A stretch of 51,024 nt of DNA, taken from CAZMGD01 sp964565705 (lineage in GTDB: Bacteria > Actinomycetota > Acidimicrobiia > Acidimicrobiales > Ilumatobacteraceae). The stretch covers positions 1 through 51,024 of the forward strand of contig CAZMGD010000018.1 of assembly GCA_964565705.1 (NCBI GenBank), given 5' to 3'. The notes below the pieces were generated by a model. It ran no database searches. It was not told the origin of the DNA and worked only from the letters and a program-made list of their open reading frames with translations. Below are positions 42,751 through 50,277 of the stretch, piece by piece. How positions within the stretch are numbered: the stretch's first letter is position 1; every line of letters begins with the position of its first letter. The translations under genes and the position numbers were made by a program.

Positions 42751-44559
42751 GGGGTACAGGGGCGCGCCGGGCGGTACCACGAACACCGCGATCGGCTCGC
42801 GCAGCGCGTCGTACTCGTCGGCGATCTCACGCACGTCGTCGGGCACGAACCCGATGTCGAGCACGAGTGGGGCAAGCCCGTACTGGGTGTCGATGGCCGA
42901 GATCAGCTCGGCGCGACCGATCTCGCTCAGACGCTGCTCCAGCTCGGCGCGCAGCCGCGCCGACTCCGCCTGCTCCTCCGGGGTCCGCTGGTCGTAGTAG
43001 CCGAGCTGGATGGCGTCCGGGCGCTGGGCGAAGTCCGCGATCGAGCGGTCGCCCGTGACGACCCACAACACATCGGTCGCGGTGTCCTCCGGCATCACCC
43101 GGTGCGGCAGGGCGGCCGCCGAGCCCCAGGGGTCGACCCCGACGGTGAACCCGTCGCGCTCCAGCTCGAGCAGCACGCCGTAGCCGACGCCGCCGAGCGA
43201 CATCGGATCGTGCCAGCGCACGAGGTAGCGGCCGGCCGGGTCGAGCTGGTCGGCGACGGTCGGGGTGACGCCCCCGACGAGGCGCGAGTCACGCCGAGTC
43301 GGCACCTCAGCCGTCGCATCGTTCACCGTCAGTGCGACGCCCGCGGCCACGACGGTCAGGGTGGCCAGGCCGAGCAGCACCGGCTGCGCCCGCCGCCACC
43401 TGATGTCGCGCGGTGCAGCGAGCTGCAGCTCCCGCCACGCGGTGGTCACGATCGCGGCGGCGGCGGCTGCCGAGATCATCCAGATCCAGCGGTAGACGTA
43501 GTCGTAGAAGTCACCGAACACCCGTGAGATCGAGACGAGGCCGATCAGCGCAGCGGCGGTGACGACGGCGTGCAACGCGACCATCGAGCGCCGACCACGG
43601 CGGATGCTGAGCACGAACGAGCCGGCGAACAACGCGACCATCAGGACGAACCCGACCCAGCTCGGCGCGGTCGTCGGTTGGCGCGGGCCGAGGGTCCACC
43701 CGCCGAGCACGTTGAACTCCCCGGCGAACGCCTTGAACCCCGCCCAGAGACCGACGGCGGGGTCGGCAGGCTGGCTGAAGTGGTCCCAGAGGATCCGCAG
43801 GTTCCCCGGATCGCGGCGCAGCTGGTCGACGATCGGCGGGATCCAGATCAGCACCAGTGCGGCGGCCGACCAGCCGATCCATCGCCACGTCCCGGTCGAT
43901 CCCGCACGGCCGCTGTGGCGGCTGCGCCACCAGCGCAGGAGCACGAGCACGAGCACCCCACCGAGCAGTCCACCGACGAGCAGGGCGTAGCCGGCGTGGC
44001 ACTGCACGCAGTAGCTGCCGATCAGCACCGCCCACGGCGCGTACGCCAGCCGCCCTTCGACCACGCGGGTGACGAGCAGCAGGAACACGAGGAACGGCAC
44101 GATCGCCGCCCACGGGTTCCACGGTTGCACCAGGAACTGCGGGCCGGCGGCGCGCAGGGCGATCACGATCGCGCCGAACATCGCGATCGCGAGGGCGGCG
44201 CCCCCGATCCGGCGGGCGAGCCACACCGCGGCGACGACCGACGCCGTGTGCAGCACCACCATCGCCACCATCAGGCCGTAGGCCGACCGGCCGAACGCGA
44301 GATACGTCGGCAGCAGCGCCAGCCACATGGCCGGACCCGGGTGCGAACCCTGCTGTTCGAGCGTGCCGATTCGTCCGGCCGCCCCGACCAGCGGCGGGTG
44401 GCGGAAGAAGCCGCGCACGTGCAGCTCGGCCTGGGCCAGGTCGCCCGTCGGGAACCACCGCTCGCGATGCACGGCAACGAGCAGGGCCATGAGCGGTACG
44501 GCGAGCGTGACGCAGATCCAGACCGGTCGGCGGCGAACCACCGCGCCGAGACGGCTCAC
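42748..44559 (-). CDS. GT-C-type membrane glycosyltransferase, putative
   Basis: A 603-residue polytopic protein. The first external loop reads WFPTGDLAQAELHVRGFF, with Asp in the GT-C catalytic position, then LEQQGSHPGPAMWLALLPTYL. About ten helices follow, then a soluble C-terminal domain (from about residue 425). A loop CVQC sits between helices and could bind metal or form a disulfide. The GTG at 44559 overlaps the stop of the upstream pseudo-SGNH gene (GTGA), so the two proteins are made together. Donor and acceptor unknown. Confidence 0.8.
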   Translation of the reverse strand: MSRLGAVVRRRPVWICVTLAVPLMALLVAVHRERWFPTGDLAQAELHVRGFFRHPPLVGAAGRIGTLEQQGSHPGPAMWLALLPTYLAFGRSAYGLMVAMVVLHTASVVAAVWLARRIGGAALAIAMFGAIVIALRAAGPQFLVQPWNPWAAIVPFLVFLLLVTRVVEGRLAYAPWAVLIGSYCVQCHAGYALLVGGLLGGVLVLVLLRWWRSRHSGRAGSTGTWRWIGWSAAALVLIWIPPIVDQLRRDPGNLRILWDHFSQPADPAVGLWAGFKAFAGEFNVLGGWTLGPRQPTTAPSWVGFVLMVALFAGSFVLSIRRGRRSMVALHAVVTAAALIGLVSISRVFGDFYDYVYRWIWMISAAAAAAIVTTAWRELQLAAPRDIRWRRAQPVLLGLATLTVVAAGVALTVNDATAEVPTRRDSRLVGGVTPTVADQLDPAGRYLVRWHDPMSLGGVGYGVLLELERDGFTVGVDPWGSAAALPHRVMPEDTATDVLWVVTGDRSIADFAQRPDAIQLGYYDQRTPEEQAESARLRAELEQRLSEIGRAELISAIDTQYGLAPLVLDIGFVPDDVREIADEYDALREPIAVFVVPPGAPLYP

Positions 44560-45152
44560 GGGATCACGCCGGCGAGCGTGCGGGCCAGGCGCTCGCCGCC
44601 GGCCGGGGTCAGCGCACCGGTGGTGTCGCGGATCTCGACCTGGCCGTCGGGGTCGCAGTCGTCCCACCACTGGCACCCGATCCGCGTCGGTGGCGGACCG
44701 TCGGCGCTCGCCGCGCCAAGGAGCCGTGTCGGGTCGGCGACCTCGATGCCGGCCGCCCCGATGACAGCGGGCACGGCGGGATCGTTGCGCCCGGGTTGGA
44801 CGAGTGCGATGAGGCGGCGCGGGCCGGCCGCGCCACGGACCTCGGCCCACAGCGCCGTCCCGCACGCCGCGGGATCGGACGTGCTGACGACGACGATCGC
44901 GGGGTCGTCGTCGTCGATCCGGTCGGCGATCTGCTGCGCCGAGGTGCACGGATCCGCCTCCCACAGCTCGACGCTCATGCCCAGCTCGCGGATGCGGCGC
45001 TGGAGGGGCTCGGAGGCCTCGCTGACCTGGCCGTCGCCGACGATCAGGACGTCCAGCCGATCCGGGTCGCGAGCGATTGCCGGCCACGCCCACCACCCCA
45101 CCACCAGCAATACGGCGGCACCCGCGGCGATCAGCCGAATCCTCGCTGGCAT
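44556..45152 (-). CDS. Membrane-anchored SGNH-like protein lacking catalytic residues
   Basis: A 198-residue protein with one N-terminal helix (LIAAGAAVLLVVGWWAWPAI) and an extracellular alpha/beta domain. Block I reads VLIVGDGQVSEA, where SGNH hydrolases have GDS; the nucleophile Ser is Gly. Near the C-terminus TTGALTPAGGERLA aligns with the usual DGxHLTPAGxxRL, so the catalytic Asp and His are also missing. It is therefore probably non-enzymatic, perhaps a glycan-binding or regulatory partner. The family call is from pattern similarity and needs a structure search. It is translationally coupled to the GT-C gene downstream and diverges from the 1387-residue fusion gene. The ATG at 45152 is 9 nt after TACCCT (minus). 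Confidence 0.62.
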   Translation of the reverse strand: MPARIRLIAAGAAVLLVVGWWAWPAIARDPDRLDVLIVGDGQVSEASEPLQRRIRELGMSVELWEADPCTSAQQIADRIDDDDPAIVVVSTSDPAACGTALWAEVRGAAGPRRLIALVQPGRNDPAVPAVIGAAGIEVADPTRLLGAASADGPPPTRIGCQWWDDCDPDGQVEIRDTTGALTPAGGERLARTLAGVIP

Positions 45153-45161
45153 GACCGCACG

Positions 45162-45167
45162 AGGGTA
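45162..45167 (-). promoter_or_regulatory. -10-like TACCCT for pseudo-SGNH gene
   Basis: TACCCT on the minus strand is 9 nt upstream of the ATG at 45152, in the 99-nt divergent region shared with the fusion gene. Confidence 0.35.
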
Positions 45168-45236
45168 CCCGGTCGAGGGGGGTGGTGGCCCGGTTCCCCG
45201 ACACCGGGATCCGGCTCTGCAGGCGGTCCCTGGCGG

Positions 45237-45242
45237 TAGCGT
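45237..45242 (+). promoter_or_regulatory. -10-like TAGCGT for fusion glycosyltransferase gene
   Basis: TAGCGT is 9 nt before the GTG at 45252 and is the same hexamer seen before the acyltransferase at 28822. Confidence 0.4.
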
Positions 45243-45251
45243 TGCGCCCTC

Positions 45252-48200
45252 GTGGCCGTGGGGACTCTGACCGCCGAAGACGTCGCCGCCGACGCTCCCC
45301 CGCCGCCGTCGCCGACCACACCACCGGCGGTGGTCGCGGCAGCGCTCGCCGTGTGCGGTGTCCTGATCGGGACGCACATGGTCGCGCTCGCGACCGGCCG
45401 CCTGGACGGTCAGTGGTACTCGGGGATCGTCGCCCGCTTCTCGCTCGCCTGGGCCGTGCTCGGCGCCCTCGGCGTGTGGCTGGCTGCGATGTACGCGCCG
45501 ACACGGCTCACGCGTCCGGGATTGCTCCGCTGGTGGTGGCTGCTCGCTCGCGTGGTGTACCCGGCGTGGTGGCTGGCGCTGTTCGCCAGCCTGGCCGTGA
45601 CCCACACGCGCGCCGGCCCTCGGCAGCTCGCTGCCTGGGCGCTGCTGTTCCGCCACCCCGGCTCGCAGGGGCCGCCACCGGCACTCTCGGTGGGCTGGCT
45701 GCTGGCCGTCGTCGTGCCTGCAGCAGCGCTGATCCCCCTGTGGAGGCACGTCACCGCTCAGCGACCGCTGCGCCAGCAGCTCGTCGCGCTCGCCGGGCTC
45801 GCTGCCGTCGGATGGATCGTACGCATCGCGGTGGTCGCGACCGGCAACACGTCCCGGTCGTTCTTCGGCCCGCTGTCGGTGCTGCCCAGCCAGCTCGACG
45901 TGGTCGCGATCGGGATCGCCGCGACGCTCGTTCCCTCGCTGCCGCTGCGGTGGCGACAGGGCGCGATGGCAGGGGCAGCCATCTCGTTCTGTCTCGCGGT
46001 CATCGTCCTCGACATCCACCTGGGCGCCGAGCGCTTCATCCTGCTCGACGCCGCGTTCGGCGCGCTGTGCGCCGCCGGTGTCGTCGCTGCGATGTCCGGC
46101 GGCTCGTGGAGACGCTTCCACCGCTCGCGGCTCGCGCCGTGGCTGGTCGTCGGGTGTGGCGGCGTGCTGTGGTTCGAGCCGGTGCTGGCGCAGCTCGCCC
46201 GCCACCACCCCGAGCGCTACACGCCGGGGTCCGGGGTCGGGCAGCTGACCGGGCCGATCGCGCCGGTGTTGCTGTGGACGCTGCTGATCGGTTCGACCGC
46301 GGCGGTTGCAGTGTTCGTCGTCGTCCTGGCGCCGCTGGTCTGGGGCTGGCGCCGGCTGCCATCGGCGCTGCCCGCGCCGTGGTCGCTGGCCGTCGGCGGG
46401 ATCGTGTCGGGGGCGTTTGTCTGGCGGGTCGTCACGCTGTTCACGGTGGCGCCCGAGCGCACCGACGGGGGCGACCCGCTCTTCTACCACACGTCGGCGA
46501 ACGTGATCGCCCAAGGGCGCGGGTACATCGAGCCGCTGAACTGGATCGCCTACGGGCACCGCCTGCCGAGCGCGCTGCACGGCCCGCTGTTCCCGACCTA
46601 CCTGGCGTTCTTCGCCCGCCTCGGTGGCACGACGTACCTCGACAACAAGCTCGCCTCGTGCATCATCGGTGCCGGCACCGTGCTGCTGTGCGCGTTCATC
46701 GGCCGGCGGATCGGCGGACCGAAGGCCGGCATCGCCGCCGCGATCCTCGCCGCCGTCTACCCGAACCTGTGGCTGATCGACGGGGTCCTGTTCCCCGAAG
46801 GCCTGATGACGTTCGCCTACGGGCTGGTCGTGATCGTGTCCTACCGCTGGCGCGACGACCACCGGGCGTGGGCCGCCGCCGGCATCGGCGCAACGATCGC
46901 GCTGGTCGCGCTCACCCGCGGCGAGGGCCTGTTCCTCGGTCTGTTCCTGGCGCCGCCACTGATGCTGCTCGACAAGGCGGTACCGCTGGCCAAACGGTGG
47001 AAGCACCTGGTGCTGGCGGGCGCGACATGCCTCGCTGTGCTCGCGCCCTGGAGCATCTACAACGCGTCCCGGTTCGAGAAGTTCGTGCCGCTCAGCACGA
47101 ACGGCAGCGAGCTGCTCGCGTACGCGAACTGCGACACCGTGTACAGCGGCAAGTTCCTCGGCTTCTGGGACTTCGGGTGCCAGACGCGCATGCGCGAGGA
47201 GCGCATCGCCCAGGGCCTGCCGGCCGATCCCCCCGGTGACGAGTCGGTGATGACGTCGTACTGGCGCGACCAAGGCATCGAGTACGCGCTCGACCACAAG
47301 TCCGAACTGCCCAAGGTGCTCGCCGCACGCGTGCTGCGGCAGTGGGACCTCTACCGGCCGTGGCAGAACACCGAGTTCGCGCCGATCGAGGGTCGCAGCG
47401 AGCGCGCCGCGCAGCTCGGGTTCCTGATGTACGCGGCGATGGTGCCGTTGGCGATCTACGGCGGAGTGCTCGTCCACCGCCGGGGCGTCACGCTGATCCC
47501 GCTGATCGCCCAGGTGTTCGCGGTCACACTCACCGCGGCCTACGCGTACGCGACGACGAGGTTCCGCGCGCCCGCGGAGCTCGTGCTGTGCGTGCTGGCC
47601 GGCGTCGGGGTCGTTCCACTTGCAACGACTATCCGAAGACGGCTCGCGCCGACCTCGGTCGCCGAGCCGGGTGACGATCCGTCGGCGTTCGTGATGGGCG
47701 GGCGTCTCCGCTTCGGCCCGTTGCGCTCGTGGTGGGCCGCGCTGTGCGTCGCCGTCGTCGTCGCCCTCCCGTTGCGCGGCCTCTACCGCACCCCTGGCTC
47801 GACGATGGAGGAGGGCTTCATGCTCACCTTCCCCGAGCGCGTCCTGAAGGGCGCGGTGCCCAACGTCGACTTCCTGCATCTCTATGGCCCGACGTCACTC
47901 GACGTCCTGGCCGGGGCGTACCAGGTGTTCGGCGTGCGGCTGCACACCGAGCGGACGATCGGCCTGTTGCAGGAGATCGCCCTGATCGCCGCGATCTACG
48001 TGCTGGCGAGGGCGTGGGGCAAGCTCGCCGCGGCCGGCTGCGCGATCCTCAGCACGTTCATGGTGATGACGCCGATCGGGCTGTCGGCGCTGGCCTGGAC
48101 GGGCGGTGTCGCGCTCGGACTGTGGTCGGTGATCGCCGGGCTGCGCGCCGTGTCCACCGGCAGCAGGCGATGGTGGATCGCCGCCGGCGCGCTTGCCGGA

Positions 48201-49415
48201 CTCGCGCTCGGCTACCGGCCCGACCTGGCGATCGCGCTCGGGCTCGTGCTGATCCTGTGGTGGCGGCGGTCGACGCTGCGGGCCGTCGGCCAGTGGTCGA
48301 TCGGGCTCGCGATCGGGTTGATCCCCGTGTTCGTGCACCTCGTGCGCGCCGGCATCGGGCCGTCGTGGGACGGGATGATCATGGACCCGGTGTTCCACCT
48401 CCGTGCCGGGCGCTCGCTGCCCCGGCCGCCGTCGTGGGACCACTTCGACGGCGCGCTCCAGGTGATCGCCGACAAGATCCCGCCGGCGTGGCCACTGCCG
48501 TCGCCGAGCGGGCCGCAGCAGCTGTTCATCTGGTTCTTCCTGCTGCCGATCGTCGCCCTCGGCGTGCTCGCCGTCGGCGTGTGGCGTCGCCGCGGCCGCC
48601 CGAACCAGCAGGCGCTGGTGCTGCTCGCCGCCGGTCTGTTCGGCGCCGGCCTGCTGCCCCAGGCGTTCCAGCGCCCGGACTCGGCGCACTTCAACTGGGT
48701 CAGCTGCGTGTCGTTCGCGATCGCACCGCTGGCGATCGCCGAGATCCTCGGTGTGATCCGCAGCCACTGGCAGCCGCGGGTGCGCGTCGGCGTCGGTCTC
48801 GGCGCGATGTTCGCCCTGCTCGTCGCGATCCTGCCCTTCTACACGGTGCGGATCTACGCCCTCCACGTACGCCAGACGATCGGCCAGCTGCCGCCCGGCC
48901 TCGAGGTCCGCAACGGCGACCGCGTCTTCTACCTCGGCGACTACCGGCCCTGGCTGGCCGCGAAGGAGATCACCGCCGACCTGCAGGCGATGGCCCAGCC
49001 CGGCGAGCGGTTGCTGGTCGGCCCGGTCGACCTGCGGATGACGCCCTACAGCGACGCGTTCTTCTACCACCTGTTCCCGCAGCTCACCCCGTCGACGTTC
49101 TACATCGAGATGGATCCGGGTGTCGCCAACGCCGACGACTCGCGCCTCGCCGAGGACGTGGCCAGCGCCGACTGGCTGATCCTCACCCGCTACTGGTCCG
49201 GCTGGATCGAGCCGAACACGTCCACCCACTTCGGCCCCGACCTGCCCAACCAGATCGTCGAGGACCAGTTCTGCCTCGTCGGCAGCTACGAGCACGACGT
49301 CGCCCGGCTCTACCGGCGCTGCGACGGTGGCGGTGCCCCCGGCCCCTACGACGGCCCCTACGAACCCGACTGGGACTATGCCGTCGAGGTCGGCCTCGAC
49401 ATCCCTCCGCGCTGA
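45252..49415 (+). CDS. Tri-modular membrane protein: degenerate acyltransferase-3 plus two GT-C modules
   Basis: A continuous 1387-residue frame with three membrane modules. Module 1 (about residues 25-370) follows the acyltransferase-3 pattern in order (ARFSLAWAVLGALGVWLA, LARVVYPAWWLALF, PALSVGWLLAVVVP, VLPSQLDVVAIGIAATLV), but the N-terminal catalytic His motif and the WSLSVE-type motif are lost. Module 2 (about 375-790) is GT-C: TDGGDPLFYHTSANVIAQG, LPSALHGPLFPTYLAFF, LTRGEGLFLGLF. Module 3 (about 815-1387) is a second GT-C-like part: TMEEGFMLTFPERVLKG, LHLYGPTSLDVLAG, ending in a soluble domain. It diverges from the pseudo-SGNH gene. Predicted role is envelope glycan assembly; which sugars is unknown. 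Confidence 0.78.
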   Translation: MAVGTLTAEDVAADAPPPPSPTTPPAVVAAALAVCGVLIGTHMVALATGRLDGQWYSGIVARFSLAWAVLGALGVWLAAMYAPTRLTRPGLLRWWWLLARVVYPAWWLALFASLAVTHTRAGPRQLAAWALLFRHPGSQGPPPALSVGWLLAVVVPAAALIPLWRHVTAQRPLRQQLVALAGLAAVGWIVRIAVVATGNTSRSFFGPLSVLPSQLDVVAIGIAATLVPSLPLRWRQGAMAGAAISFCLAVIVLDIHLGAERFILLDAAFGALCAAGVVAAMSGGSWRRFHRSRLAPWLVVGCGGVLWFEPVLAQLARHHPERYTPGSGVGQLTGPIAPVLLWTLLIGSTAAVAVFVVVLAPLVWGWRRLPSALPAPWSLAVGGIVSGAFVWRVVTLFTVAPERTDGGDPLFYHTSANVIAQGRGYIEPLNWIAYGHRLPSALHGPLFPTYLAFFARLGGTTYLDNKLASCIIGAGTVLLCAFIGRRIGGPKAGIAAAILAAVYPNLWLIDGVLFPEGLMTFAYGLVVIVSYRWRDDHRAWAAAGIGATIALVALTRGEGLFLGLFLAPPLMLLDKAVPLAKRWKHLVLAGATCLAVLAPWSIYNASRFEKFVPLSTNGSELLAYANCDTVYSGKFLGFWDFGCQTRMREERIAQGLPADPPGDESVMTSYWRDQGIEYALDHKSELPKVLAARVLRQWDLYRPWQNTEFAPIEGRSERAAQLGFLMYAAMVPLAIYGGVLVHRRGVTLIPLIAQVFAVTLTAAYAYATTRFRAPAELVLCVLAGVGVVPLATTIRRRLAPTSVAEPGDDPSAFVMGGRLRFGPLRSWWAALCVAVVVALPLRGLYRTPGSTMEEGFMLTFPERVLKGAVPNVDFLHLYGPTSLDVLAGAYQVFGVRLHTERTIGLLQEIALIAAIYVLARAWGKLAAAGCAILSTFMVMTPIGLSALAWTGGVALGLWSVIAGLRAVSTGSRRWWIAAGALAGLALGYRPDLAIALGLVLILWWRRSTLRAVGQWSIGLAIGLIPVFVHLVRAGIGPSWDGMIMDPVFHLRAGRSLPRPPSWDHFDGALQVIADKIPPAWPLPSPSGPQQLFIWFFLLPIVALGVLAVGVWRRRGRPNQQALVLLAAGLFGAGLLPQAFQRPDSAHFNWVSCVSFAIAPLAIAEILGVIRSHWQPRVRVGVGLGAMFALLVAILPFYTVRIYALHVRQTIGQLPPGLEVRNGDRVFYLGDYRPWLAAKEITADLQAMAQPGERLLVGPVDLRMTPYSDAFFYHLFPQLTPSTFYIEMDPGVANADDSRLAEDVASADWLILTRYWSGWIEPNTSTHFGPDLPNQIVEDQFCLVGSYEHDVARLYRRCDGGGAPGPYDGPYEPDWDYAVEVGLDIPPR

Positions 49416-49435
49416 CCCACCCCCACCTCGAGTGT

Positions 49436-50267
49436 TCAGCGGAAGTCGCGGCTGGCGTGGAGGGTGCTGGCGGGCAGAGCGAGCGGGGCGAGGTGATCGG
49501 CGACGACGTTGATCACGCCCTCGCTGCGCTCGATCCGACCGCGGATCGTCATCGCCGGTGCCTCGCGCGCCACACGGCGGAACCGTGACCAGCAGCCCTT
49601 CGACACGACGACGTTGATCAGGCCGGTCTCGTCCTCCAGGTTCAAGAACGTCGTGCCCTGGGCGGTCATCGGCCGCTGGCGGTGGGTCACCACGCCGGCG
49701 ACGAGCACCCGCGACCCCGGCTCGACCTCCCACAGCCCGGCGGAGGTGACGACCCCCAGCTTGTCGAGCTCGACCCGTAGGAAGCTGGTCGGGTGCCCGT
49801 CGGGCGACACGCCGGTGGCCCAGAGGTCCGACACCGCCTCCTCCACCGGCGTCATCCCCGGCAGGTGCGGCGCCCGGTCGCCGGTCACGATCCCGGCAAG
49901 GCGGCCCGGGCGCGACTGGTCGACCGCGCCGACCGCCCACAGCGCCCGGCGCCGCTCCAGGCCGAAGCACTCGCCGAACGCGCCGGCGACCGCCAGCGCC
50001 TCGAGCTGGGCCAGGGTGAGCGCCGGCACCCGGCGGACGAGATCCTCGAGCCCGGTGTAGTGCCCGTCGGCGATCCGTTCGGCCTCGATCCGCCCGGCCA
50101 GCTCGGTGCCGATGCCGCGCACCGACCCGATGCCGAGCCGCACGGCGACGTCGCCGGTGGAGCCCGGGCAGGGCTGCAGCGTGGCCAGCGCGAGCGACGC
50201 GTTCAGATCGGGCGTGTGCACCACCACCCCGTGGCGGCGGGCGTCGCGCACACGCTCGTGCGCGACG
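49436..50267 (-). CDS. dnaE2: Error-prone DNA polymerase DnaE2, C-terminal fragment
   Basis: The 3' part of dnaE2 (imuC), a C-family polymerase used for mutagenic translesion synthesis with ImuA/ImuB. The fragment starts inside the gap at VRDARRHGVVVHTPDLNAS and runs through VRLGIGSVRGIGTELAGRI, ATGVSPDGHPTSFLR, the OB-fold region VLVAGVVTHRQRP and NLEDETGLINVVV, ending HASRDFR, the usual DnaE2 terminus. Its first 30 residues repeat, with changes, the end of the other fragment across the gap. The gene's intact reading cannot be reconstructed from this scaffold. Confidence 0.85.
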
Positions 50268-50277
50268 NNNNNNNNNN
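50268..50277. other. Assembly gap (10 N)
   Basis: Ten undetermined bases in dnaE2, beside a palindromic element and a duplicated flank. Confidence 0.98.

Noticed and set aside
47895..49435. Minus-strand open frame continuing from dnaE2 across the fusion glycosyltransferase
   Set aside because: It reads through the true dnaE2 stop region in another frame after the N-run and has low-complexity antisense composition; the plus-strand frame is the real gene.
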